From assembly GCA_017654935.2 (NCBI GenBank), contig CM065690.1:20930902-20994901 (forward strand): a stretch of 64,000 bases of DNA. The letters run 5' to 3'. The position numbers were made by a program, and so were the translations under genes. Below, piece by piece: positions 20,340 to 30,419 of the stretch (positions within the stretch are counted from its first letter, which is position 1; each line of letters opens with the position of its first letter). The DNA comes from Phymorhynchus buccinoides. Lineage: Eukaryota > Mollusca > Gastropoda > Neogastropoda > Raphitomidae. A model generated the notes under the pieces. It was not told where the DNA came from, searched no databases, and worked only from the letters and a program-made list of their open reading frames with translations.

Positions 20340-21270
20340 TGGGGGGATGAAACGTGCACAATGCCTCAGAGTCAACACGGACTATCTTCAGAGAGTCTGT
20401 CGACTTAGTATGGAACTTAGTCACAACTTGTATTTAAAAACTACTGAACTAATAATATAATTTGTATAATACCCATTTTATATTGTTGTCACTAATGTCA
20501 GTCTTAATACAAGTTATTATTTTTGCAATAAAGTCCACAATAAGGCCATAACCTATATGTTCGTTAACTGACGCACACATTCTCTAATATAAACAAAACC
20601 CAACAACTTGTTGAACTTGAACTGATCTACATATTAAAATAGAAACAAACACCACACAAAACATGACTCGTCTTGAACTGACCCAAACATTCTTTGATTA
20701 AAAATTATAAACTCGTTGAAGTGACCTACAAATTGCAATATAATATACAATAAAAAAACATATTTATGCGAAAAAAGGTATCTGGACAATTTAGCAAAGT
20801 GTAAAAAACTAATGCATGACGCGTTGAACCAAGCGAAAACATGCAGGAAGCACAAGAAAAAACAGTTCTCTTTCGGTAGTAGTATTCAGAATTCAACGGG
20901 GGAAAAACAGCAGCATTTTAATGATTTGTTTCCATAACTAAATAGGTCTACTTCTCAGCACTTTCTCAAGGTAAAATAGATAATCTGAAGCGATTTTATT
21001 ATGACTTTCAAATATTTAATGCTACAGTATGGTTCTTTCAGCTGAATTTGACAGTCAGGTCGGCTCACGAACGAAACATTTTATGGATTTCAGTCTTCAT
21101 CACTGAAACTGAAAGCAATATATCTTAGAAAATGCAAAAGACTTACAAGAATCGAGCTTTGCACTTTTTGCAATCTCCCAAATTTGAAGATAATTCAACT
21201 TAGAGGGTTGTGCTTTTTACATCCTCACGTCACTTTTTATCGAGCACAAAGCGCTTTACAGTCAGTATTG
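20340..21270. other. AT-rich stretch, no gene seen
   Basis: This is where leucine-rich-repeat exons of the receptor would be expected, but no LRR pattern (LxxLxLxxN) is found on the minus strand. Confidence 0.5.
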
Positions 21271-21945
21271 AAACACTCACACACGCGCGCGACAATACAC
21301 ACACATGTACGTGCACGCACGCAAGTGAACGCGTTCTTGTACACAGACATACATTCACAGACCCACACACATTTCATCAAACACACAGAAGACACATTCT
21401 CATTGAAACGCACACAAACTTACTCAAACATACACTAGCTTGTACAAACACGCGCGCACGCACACACACACACACATAAACATACACACACACAAACACG
21501 CACGCGCACTCACATACACAAAATACTCACGTGTAACTCACACTCACAGACACATACTCACATACACTCACTCCCACCCCCCCCTCCCCTCTCTAGCCGA
21601 AAACACAATCTCTCCTGCGCACACATGTATACACTCATACGTGGTGTACATGCAAGCACATATAGTATATACCCACACACAACACACTCACACACACCTG
21701 CTCGGAAGCGCGGCCGTGGGCGCACGCACTCACACACACAAATTACATACATACATATACACACATGCACAAATGACATACATACATACAAACATATGGA
21801 CATAGCCTACATCGCACAATCACAATCACACATACACACACACACACACACAGCAATCACACACTCACTCACACGTACGCACACATGTACACAAATACAC
21901 GCATACGCGCATGCACACACACATACCCACACGCGCACATGGATT
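21270..21945. repeat. (CA)n-rich cryptic microsatellite block
   Basis: ACACAC interspersed with CATA, GCGC and TACATACATACA. Thr/His-rich frames in both directions are artefacts. Confidence 0.93.
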
Positions 21946-22090
21946 GAGATGGGGGATGCTATTGGAAAGACTGCCTGAACAGATGGGTTTTCAGGTTTGT
22001 TTTGAACGATGCTAATGATTGACTATGTCTCAGAGCAGAAGGCAATGAATTCCAGAGTTTGACTGGTGATGATGTAAAAGCTCTACACGT
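21945..22090 (+). repeat. Dispersed repeat fragment
   Basis: GCTATTGGAAAGACTGCCTG, AACAGATGGGTTTTCAGG and GCAATGAATTCCAGAGTTTG are compact, non-coding and A/T-flanked, like a SINE or LINE 3' module. Class uncertain. Confidence 0.5.
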
Positions 22091-22217
22091 TTAAATTTAT
22101 AATATAAAATAGCAAGACACATTCCACCAATAATAAACCACAAGACGTACACTACAAAGCATGATTCATACAAACACACACACACACACATATTCAGTTA
22201 CAGTTTTACACATTTAC

Positions 22218-23372
22218 GTGCATGCAATCCAGTTTGGTCGCAAGCATGAGCACCCACCACTACGGCACTGCCTTTACCGAGCCTTGAGCCGCGTTTTATA
22301 TGGGACTGAAAGTTACCACATGCTGATTAGACTGTTTACTGCTCTGGAGATAGCCTGCCAAGAAAAACAGTACAACCCCGACCACCCCAGACTGGCACAG
22401 ATGATTGGCGATAAACGGATTCCATTGTCAACTTACAACGATACTCTGAAGGCTGTGTTGCTGCCAGGAGCCTACCAGGACATTACTCATATGTATGCTG
22501 CCAGCGCTGTTATGAACAGCCCCATATCCAGCCAGCACGTCCGACTTTGAGACTTACAGAGTTTTTTTTGGATTATCTGAAGAGGAAAGTCAAAGACTGC
22601 ATCTCCAACCCAGTTCTTGGATCGGACGATGAGGCTGCCATGAGGAAAGCAATGAAGCATGCCTTTCCACAGTCAGGGACACTTGTCTGTGAACATCACT
22701 TGAAACAGAACGCCATTGACTACCTGACCAACAAAGTAGGAGTCGGCAGTACTGCCAGACAGCAGATACTGCATGCTGTGTTTGGAAAGGGGCCTCTGTG
22801 AAGCATTGGACATGGTGACTTTTGAGTTGAGGACTCAGAAGGCCAGGAAGACCATCCAGGAAATCGCTCCTGTTTTTATGAAGTACTACACTTCCAGAAT
22901 TGAGTGGATCATCAAAGAGAACCTGGAAGTGTCCATCAACCAGAGGACCTTTGGTATGGAACTGAGACACTGGATGAACAATGAGTGTGAATCTGCCAAT
23001 CACATTCTCAAGATGATCGTTGATTGGAAGTCCCAGTCACTCACACAGCTGATTGACTCACTGTACAAGGAAGTCCAGTCACAATATATCAGTGTGGAGC
23101 GTGCCTTCATTGACCGTGGAGAGTTCTGCCTTGTCCCAGAGTTTGACCCATACAGAGTCAGCGCCCACATCTGGGAGGGCAAGACCAGTCAGCAGAAGAA
23201 GAACCGTATGGCCAAGTTTCTTTGGGAGGTCAAGCCACTCCACCCAAGGGATGTGGTATCTGAGGACGGCCGACTAACTGTACTCAGGGCAAGCAATGGC
23301 GGGAAGAAGCTGGGACAGACCAAACGGAAAAGGACTGCTAAAACAAGGACCATCAAGAAGCAGTGTGTGTGA
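22218..23372 (+). pseudogene. Degenerate OTU-like/MULE transposase
   Basis: Three overlapping frames make one broken protein. 22218-22550 reads HCLYRALSRVLYGTESYHML, then IRLFTALEIACQ, which resembles the OTU/vertnin-like N-terminal module (normally DGNCLYRA...) of some animal elements; its catalytic Asp/Gly are missing. 22547-22801 reads LGSDDEAAMRKAMKHAFPQ and TLVCEHHLKQNAIDYL, the DDE-region pattern of Mutator-like transposases: acidic residues, FP, then C-x2-H. 22773-23372 continues MVTFELRTQKARKTIQEI, WMNNECESANHILKMIVDWK and ends in a basic tail (KRKRTAKTRTIKKQ). Frameshifts lie near 22545 and 22795. No terminal repeats were identified. The N-terminal assignment is less sure than the MULE one. 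Confidence 0.7.
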
Positions 23373-24340
23373 GCATGGGTGTTCTGAAGCCGGGTATTAC
23401 TGGGGCAAGAACGGTTCTGAATACAGGGTTACTATTTGTATTTTAACTAGATTCCCTTTTATTTAATTGTGTACACTGTGTATTATATTTTAATGTCTTT
23501 TTTCACAAAATGACGTCTTTTTAATTATATCTGTGACCATTCGGCGTTGGTCAGCTTAGAAATCCGACCCAAAAATTGACATGCTCAACTCTCGCGAACG
23601 AACTCTCACTTGTAAACAAAAATCAGTCTAGGATGACAGGACAGACCTCTACTGTAGAGTAAACATGCTTCTGACGGCCAGCAACGATGATACAAAGCAA
23701 GCGAGCGAGGCGAAGTGAGTGACCGTTTTGCACTTCGGCAAAATCGGGGTGAAACTTTTAGACGGAAAGATTGCTGCGGTTTGACCCAAATTCTAAAGTT
23801 CCTACTTTGTCTCTGCCTCTATGTATCAGTCTGTGTCTGTCTCTTGTGGCCATCATTCTGAGTCTATGATCTCTGTGTGTATGTTTGTGAGTCTGTATCT
23901 TATTTGCTTTCTCTGTCTCTCTCTGTGTGTCTGTCTCTGTCTGCGTATCTGTCTTTGTATTTTTCTTAATTGTAAATGTATGCTCTCTCGCACCCCCTTC
24001 CATCTCCTCCCCCCCCTCCTTCTGCACTCACGTAGTCGTACACACACACACACACACATAGACACACACACAACCACACACATATATATATATATATACA
24101 CAGGGTGGAAAAAAACCAAGCAAACACTTGGGTGGTTGTAATTTTGAACTTATATATATATACACAGGTTGCAATGAGAGATCTGGCACTTAAAATTGCA
24201 GGACCCATCTGCAATGCTGTATGCCTTCTGACTTCGTCCCTATCTTCCACTAGGTCAGGTAATGAGGGCAACTAGGCCTCGCGGCCTCTGAAGTGCCCTT
24301 TCAATATAGTTTTTTTAGTATTGAGCACAGCTGTGACAGT
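23373..24340. other. No gene; microsatellites
   Basis: TCTGTCTC-rich tract at 23810-23960, (CA)n at 24040-24080 and (TA)n at 24083-24096. ACTTATATATATATACACAGG recurs at 24098 and 24150. Confidence 0.5.
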
Positions 24341-24344
24341 TTTT

Positions 24345-24906
24345 GATGACACAATCAGTCATGTTGGTATCTCAATTCTGTCAATTTAGGGTCTTTGTCC
24401 AGGAGGTTTTTAAACTGGTTAATGTTTGGTGCAAGCTTGATTTGTGCAGAGAGGTTATTCCAATATTTGGCAACTCTGTTAGCAAAAAAATGTTTTCTAA
24501 TGTTAGTTCTGCTGTATTGTATTAGTATTTTTAATTCACAGTTTCTAGTTTTCGAATAGTTCGAGAGCTGAAACAATCTTTTGTTAGTAAAGGCAGTATT
24601 GTTAAAAATGTTGTAAACATTTATCAGGTCTCCTCGCAGCCTCCTGTATTTTAAGGATGGCAAATCCAGCCTGCGCAGCCTTTCACCATAGTCCTTATTT
24701 TTAAGAGATTTTATCAGTTTTGTAGCTCTCCTCTGGCATCTTTCGATTGACACAGACTGTCTTTTGAGATATGGGTTCCAAATTTGATTCCCATATTCTA
24801 AATGTGGTCTCACCAAGCTTTTATACAGGTTTATAAACACAATATTTTTTATCCCTGAAAAAGTCCTCCTAATCAGCCCCAGCATTCTATTTGCCTTGCC
24901 AACAGA
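24345..24906 (-). mobile_element. LINE reverse transcriptase C-terminal fragment (CR1/L2-like)
   Basis: A 176-codon open frame reads MLGLIRRTFSGIKNIVFINL, YKSLVRPHLEYGNQIWNP, VSIERCQRRATKLI, LDLPSLKYRRLRGDLINVYN and FANRVAKYWNNL. These are the thumb/connection motifs of CR1/L2-clade non-LTR retrotransposons. The upstream reading VGKANR extends to about 24900, where the element at 24907 interrupts it. No 5' portion is attached. Confidence 0.88.
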
Positions 24907-25413
24907 TAGATCTATGCAGTTGGAAAGGCTATTTATTAACTAACAACTCTCAAAAGGCAGTCTTCAAGTAGCATCAACCAATAATTTGTGGAAAGTGAAA
25001 AAAAAATTAAAAAAATTGTGCCAAATGGTTGCTTGTGATGTGTAGTTGTGGATACAAGTTTAATTTTGATTTTAGAGTCATTCTTGCATTTTTATGACCT
25101 TTTGAAAAAAATCAATAAGGACGTTCTTTTACTGTTTTTTCAAAAAACACGTCAACCCGCGGGCAGACAACAACAAATACAAAATGATCCATGCAAATTT
25201 GGAGCAATGTGTGACTTAACCTATTCTTTGAACTAATTAACTTTTTATTTCAATCAGCTATGTTACTTAAAAAATAAAACAATTTTACTTCAAAATGTTC
25301 ATTAAAATACTGTCAAGGGAGATAATAAGGGGAAAAAACATGTCTTCACCACTTGAAGACTGCCTTTTGAGAGTTGTTAGTTAATAAATAGCCTTTCCAA
25401 CTGCATAGATCTA
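24907..25413. mobile_element. Young DNA transposon/MITE with identical 55-bp TIRs
   Basis: 24915-24969 and 25351-25405 are exact inverted copies over 55 bp, starting TGCAGTTGGAAAGGCTATTT. Both ends are flanked by TAGATCTA (24907-24914 and 25406-25413), an 8-bp direct repeat that is also a palindrome, so it could instead be the outermost TIR bases. The interior is about 380 bp, AT-rich and non-coding. Inserted at the edge of a LINE fragment. No transposase. Confidence 0.88.
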
Positions 25414-25520
25414 TTTGTCCTGTACACACATACAGTGATAGTGATACACACACACACAGTGACATACAGTGATACACACACACACAAATAAAAAGCCATT
25501 GACATTGCAAGCAAACAAAC
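25414..25520. repeat. (CA)n with CAGTGATA repeats
   Basis: ACACAC interspersed with CAGTGATACAC. Confidence 0.85.
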
Positions 25521-26205
25521 AAACAAAAAGCCCACTTGAACAACATAATAAGTAGATGTGTGTTTCACGAACATCTCTTAAACTCTTTACTTGTGTATCC
25601 CTAAACTCAAAACTGTACAGGGCCTCATAAAATCAAAAACAACACAGAGCAGGACTGTGGGACAGGCCCAGGGCCACTCCCGCCAGTTATGTTAATATTT
25701 TGCGCCATGATTCCCTTGATGATTTGACCAGTATATCGCAATAAAAACGTTCAAGAGCCATGAACAATGTTTTGTAAATGGTACAGAGTCAATATAAATC
25801 TAAAGAAAACTAATACAAATCGATAAAAACCTGTCTGGCTCATGATTTTGTCCAGAAGTTTCAGTAAACACGTTTACCGGAAGTGCGCGAAAGACGTCTT
25901 TTAAGCGCAAAATGATGGGGTCAGATAGGTCAATTTGTTTTGTCTATTTACCAAAATGAACAATTTTCTACATGACCTGCTCAATTTGTTTGAATGTTTT
26001 AAGGTTAAAATCATTAAATTCAACCTAAACTGTACTAAAAACAGTATCTTGACTGGGAGACTTATTCATAAATTAGAAAAAAACAAAACTGACGAACTAA
26101 ACATTCAAGACAAAATGGCACCTGCATCAGGCCTCACTAATTTTAGGAATCTCCGACAATTTGATGTGTCCTCGATCTTCATTGGTCACTTTTTTACCAC
26201 CCGGG
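25520..26205. other. AT-rich stretch, no gene seen
   Basis: A 101-codon Lys/Asn-rich frame at 25935-26240 has no recognisable domain. Confidence 0.5.
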
Positions 26206-26208
26206 TCG

Positions 26209-26560
26209 TCAGTAAGCTCTCAATGTTAGCAGGAAAATGATAGGTAGAGCGCCCAATTTCTCTGACGAAACTAAGGATAACTCTTTTCTATTCCAAGGGA
26301 CATAACTCTTGTGGTTGGTCCTCGCTACTGTTGTGATATGTTTGTCAAACTTAAGATTAGGATCAAAGATCACCCCTAAGTCTTTTTCTTCTGTGCATGT
26401 CTCTAATTTATGTCTATCTGTGCCATGAGTTATTTCATATTCCCTTTGTGGATTTTTGAATCCTAAATGCATAACTTTACATTTGGCAGCATTGAAATAA
26501 TGAAATACAATTTCCACTTCTCAGACCATTCATTAAGCTTATTTATAAGACCATTCAGTA
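26209..26560 (-). mobile_element. LINE reverse transcriptase fragment, second copy
   Basis: Reads NAAKCKVMHLGFKNPQREY and EEKDLGVIFDPNLKFDKHI. NxxKCKVMHLG and EKDLGVxxDxxLKFxxHI are palm-to-thumb motifs of CR1/L2-like LINEs. The following text diverges by frameshift. It overlaps the thumb region of the 24.3-kb copy, so they are separate insertions. Confidence 0.82.
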
Positions 26561-26742
26561 AGCTTATTTCCATCTGGATCAAACTCAAGCTGTGTTTCTC
26601 GAGCAATCGAACACAATTCCGCTAATTCCAGTTGTCGATGGCCACTTACGTTCACCTCCACGTTCTCTCAAATATTGTTGGAAAGAAGAGACGGCAGTAC
26701 ACGTCGTCGCCATGCTTGTCCTACCAAGAGGCGCGGTAACTC

Positions 26743-27025
26743 TTACAGTAGGGTGTGTCTATTCACCGAAAAATGCCCCCAAACGCCGAAAGGTGAATGC
26801 TGGATGGTCATGACACCATTATGGTGAAGCTGAATAATTGTTATGAAACCACATATAACCAAAATATAAGTATTGTCATTTAACAGTGACTGATCACTGT
26901 TTGAAAGATTTTCACATTGATAGTGAACCCACTTTTCGCAAACATCGCAACAAATGCAGTCGATGTCACCGCTTTCCACAACAGGATCAAGGGTAATAAT
27001 CGGACATTGTTGATCAAACAGGCAA
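26743..27025 (-). mobile_element. PHD-like zinc finger fragment, probable LINE ORF1
   Basis: The minus frame reads SGDIDCICCDVCEKWVHYQC followed by ENLSNSDQSLL. CDxCxxWxHxxC is a PHD-finger pattern. PHD fingers of this short kind occur in ORF1 of CR1/L2-type LINEs, which fits the adjacent reverse transcriptase pieces. A chromatin protein exon is the alternative, but the surroundings are all transposon. Confidence 0.55.
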
Positions 27026-27059
27026 TCTTTTAAAAAGGTTAGCTTTTAAAATTTACACA

Positions 27060-27905
27060 TGGCCCAGGCCTAGGTCGCGGTGACGATCTCTGCCTGTGTG
27101 TACGGAGAGTGTGAGATTATCGGCCAATTGATCGCAGATGCTTATGGACGTTCTTCTTGAAGACGAAGTCTTCCCGTTGAAATGATGATGAGGATGATGG
27201 AGGCCGTGGAAAGGTGAGATCGCAGTTCATGACGTGGCAGACGTCGTCGTTGATGATTCCTGGAACACGACGTTGCGCACCCTGGAATGGCGGATACGCT
27301 GTCGGTTGCCGGGAACATTTCGGACAGGATCCGAGTCTTGAAACTTGTGCATGATGCTGGTGTTAGCATCGTCAAGGTTACGTGCGTAGATGCGAGCATC
27401 AGGCGATAGGAGACTTTGGCATTGTGAGACTGCCTAAAGGTATCTCTGACTGCTCCCGGGTTCGCTGTTATTAGTCGTTGCCGTTGGCGTCGAGGTGCTG
27501 CTGTAGTAGATGGTCTTCCCCCCCTCTCAAGGCCGTCTTCAGGACCACCGGGCGACCTGCTCCGTACCGGGGAGTCGAAGTCGTCGCGGGCGGGCCGGTA
27601 GACATGCAGACATTGGCATCAGCGTTACTGCAAAGACGGCCCAAGTCGCTGCCCGTCGATCCTTCCAGTCCGCAAGTCTTTCAACTCCCAATGGTGAGGC
27701 CCGGGAGGAGATCCAGCCGGCGTCGCCCTTCCCGCCGGCTGCCACCCAGCGAGACGTCGAATGCAAATTGCCACCTTTGCATCGGTATGGTATCATCTCC
27801 ATCCTCTCACCATGGACCCCCGGCTGGGAATGAAGCCCCTAGCTGTGTGTTGCCACAAAAAATAGTAAAACTGATTACAAAAAATGACACCTACTCATTG
27901 AGTTC
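27060..27905. other. GC-rich block, unassigned
   Basis: Higher GC than its neighbours, with overlapping 80-160-codon frames on both strands (27478-27960 plus, 27539-27802 minus, 27142-27399 minus). No domain recognised. Composition and position suggest a transposon interior (gag-like or ORF1), but this is a guess. Confidence 0.35.
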
Positions 27906-28099
27906 TTTAAATTATGTTGAGCGCCGATGTGTACGCGCGCGCGCGCTGTTTTGTTTGTAAACACGTCGGCCCGGTATGACGTGATTTCTAGTGTGTGGGA
28001 TAGCCGCGGAACTACATGTGTCATCGGGGCAGCGTTAATCATTTTGCTATTCGGCAATTTCACTTTCCATTGCTGTAAATTTTGGGGGTTTCTGTACAA

Positions 28100-28250
28100 T
28101 GTTTTCATCATTCTGCCCTACCATTCGGCATTTGATAATTCCGCCTTCACCATTCGGCATTTATCGGTATGGTTTGACCATTCTGCATTCGTTTTTCGGC
28201 ATTTTTCGACCATTCTGCATTTATTTTTCGGTGTATGGCTCCAACCCACC
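28100..28250. repeat. Irregular ACCATTCGGCATTT repeats
   Basis: ACCATTC(G/T)GCATTT occurs about six times at irregular spacing of 20-35 bp. Confidence 0.75.
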
Positions 28251-28532
28251 TGCGTGCGCATCTCGACCATTCCAACGGAAGTGTCGCCATCTTAGTCCTT
28301 ATTTGTGTGTAAACAAAGTGAAAATGTTATCTAAATGTGTAAAGAAAACATCCAGATGTTATAAATACAGTTTAGATAAGTTTCGAATTGGAACAGCCAA
28401 TACGCAGCATCGATCTGGCATTTTTCAAAAAAAGATAAGGACTAAGATGGCGGTCTCCCATAATATGGCGCTCCTTGTGGCCGGATATGACGACACGTGG
28501 GTACCAGCAATAGACATAGCGCTTACAGTAAC

Positions 28533-28592
28533 TTAAATTTACTTCCCTTACTTTTTTTTTTTAGGGCGTTTTAAGTAAGGGAAGTAAATTTA
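28533..28592. repeat. Perfect 21-bp stem hairpin
   Basis: TTAAATTTACTTCCCTTACT and its exact complement AGTAAGGGAAGTAAATTTAA flank a T-rich loop of about 18 bp. Confidence 0.9.
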
Positions 28593-28787
28593 ACTGAATG
28601 CGTGTGTGTGTGTGCAAGCAGTCATACAATAACCTAATCTAAACAATACATGTATCAATGAAATACGGCCAATAGGGATTTGAGGACAACTGGTATTGGG
28701 GAAGGTCCCCAAAGGCCAACCCATTCCTTTAGCAGCAGCAGCAGAGAATGAATTCAATTATTATCATGACGCCCACCTGTGTGTATG

Positions 28788-28839
<52 letters not shown>

Positions 28840-28937
28840 GACGGAGAGAGAGAACCTGCTGAGGCAATAATTAAATGATATCACTTTCTTTTTATTATTT
28901 TTTTTATGTTACTTGCTTTTACTTTTTTGATAAAAAG

Positions 28938-28971
<34 letters not shown>

Positions 28972-28972
28972 T
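28788..28972. repeat. (GA)n microsatellites
   Basis: Two GAGAGA runs, at 28788-28852 and 28936-28972. Confidence 0.97.
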
Positions 28973-29138
28973 GGACAGTAGTTACAGCGACAGAATAGTC
29001 AGAAGTGACTGTGGTTGCTCTACAGGAAAGAAGAAGAAGACAGTATTTCTTGATTCCGGACTTTACTGGTAATTCCTCCCCACTCCGCCACCCCCTTGTA
29101 CTCAGTTTCCCTGAAATGATGAAGTGGCTGTCACATCA

Positions 29139-29195
29139 GTTGTGTGTGTGTGTGTGTGTGTGCGCGCGCGCGTGTGCGTAAGTGTGTGTGTGTTT
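29139..29195. repeat. (TG)n/(CG)n microsatellite
   Basis: TGTGTG followed by GCGCGCGCG and TGTGTG. Confidence 0.97.
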
Positions 29196-29255
29196 CTGTA
29201 AATAGTGTACCTTTTTCAAGATATGCGTTCATTTGTATATAATGTACTTTTCTAT

Positions 29256-29450
29256 TTTCTACTCATGTAAAATGTATGTACGTTCGTCGTCATGTTCGGA
29301 TTGTATAAGATAATGTATAGTCTACTCATGTAAAATGCATGTACGTTCGTCATGTTCGGATTGTATAAGATAATGTATTGTCTACTCATGTAAAATGCAT
29401 GTACGTTCGTCATGTTCGGATTGTATAAGATAATGTATATTCTATGTTGT
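29256..29450. repeat. About 61-bp tandem array, three units
   Basis: Units share TCTACTCATGTAAAATGCAT, GTACGTTCGTCATGTTCGGA and TTGTATAAGATAATGTAT. The first unit has an extra CGT. Confidence 0.92.
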
Positions 29451-29734
29451 ATTTGTATTAAACTTGTGATCTTGACCGTCTTTGGCAAAATCGCATTCTT
29501 CTTAGTGGCCCTCTATAATCTGTCAGACCATGCAGTTGACATGGCCATGGCCTGGGCTCTTGATCTTGATGGTCGTCGGCAGGATCCAATTCTGGATATA
29601 AACGCCAACGTGGAAAAAAACTGGGGAGAGCACCTAAACCTATTTGATCCCTAACTTAAAAATAAAAACAAAAAACAAAAACAAGGTGTGTGTGTGTGTG
29701 TGTGTGGGGGGGGGGGTTATGATCGGTAGGCTAC

Positions 29735-29905
29735 AACGTGAACACCAAGGCTACATCAAAATGTTTTTATGCCTTGCATAGTTATGCAGGGATTGCCTTT
29801 AAGTCGTGACAAGCTCCTAGCATAACGTCAACATTCATAAAATCCCTCAAAAACGGGGTGTGACTGCCCAAGTACGTGGTGGGGTATTCTAAAACAGTCA
29901 CACAC
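29735..29905. repeat. Dispersed repeat F, copy 2
   Basis: AACACCAAGGCTACATCAAA, CAAGCTCCTAGCATAACGTC and GTGTGACTGCCCAAG match family F. The 3' part is diverged. Confidence 0.75.
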
Positions 29906-29955
29906 AGATTCTCACAGGTGGCCTTTCCGCTGGAAGGCTAGCAGCCTGTAGCGGG

Positions 29956-30418
29956 TCTATGAATAGAGTTGAGAACCGGTTCAAAAACATGAACCGGTTT
30001 AAACCGGTTTTCCCTATCCGAACCGGTTTTTTTAAAACCAGTACTCGTATCACTAGTTTTACCTATGCAAACACATATTTATTTGTCATAATATCCACAC
30101 ACGCACGCACGCGCACACATACACAATAAAGAAACTTATGACGTATGACACACACATACACACTCAACTCAACGCTCAAAGTCGAAGCCATACACCACCA
30201 CAAACTAGAAACAGCTACTCTTGGTTCACAAAACACCCATTCTGCGCTGAGAATCAGTGTTGTTTTTCGAAAAGATTGCGTTATTCTAAGAAAAACTTAC
30301 TTTCAGTTAGCAGTTAAAAAACCGGTTCACAGCAACTCGAACCGGTTTTTCGAACCGTGAATGTTTAGCACCGGTTTTTCGGTTCAAACCGGTTTTTCCC
30401 CCCACCTCTATCTATGAA
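29956..30418. mobile_element. Non-autonomous hAT-type element with 8-bp TSD
   Basis: TCTATGAA at 29956-29963 is repeated exactly at 30411-30418. The 447 bp between starts TAGAGTTGAGAACCGG; the reverse complement of its end starts TAGAGGTGGGGGGAAAAACC. Subterminal AACCGGTT motifs occur about ten times near both ends. TAGAG(G/T)TG termini with an 8-bp target duplication are the hAT signature. The interior has (CA)n and no transposase. Confidence 0.92.
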
Positions 30419-30419
30419 T

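Noticed and set aside
24345..26560. One continuous LINE interrupted by a MITE
   Set aside because: The two reverse transcriptase pieces overlap in protein coordinates (both cover the start of the thumb region), so they are separate insertions.
26743..27025. Host PHD-finger gene exon
   Set aside because: Single short finger fragment among LINE pieces with no flanking exon; LINE ORF1 is the simpler reading.
27478..27960. 160-codon protein gene
   Set aside because: Arg/Pro-rich frame in a GC-rich block with competing frames on both strands and no recognised domain.
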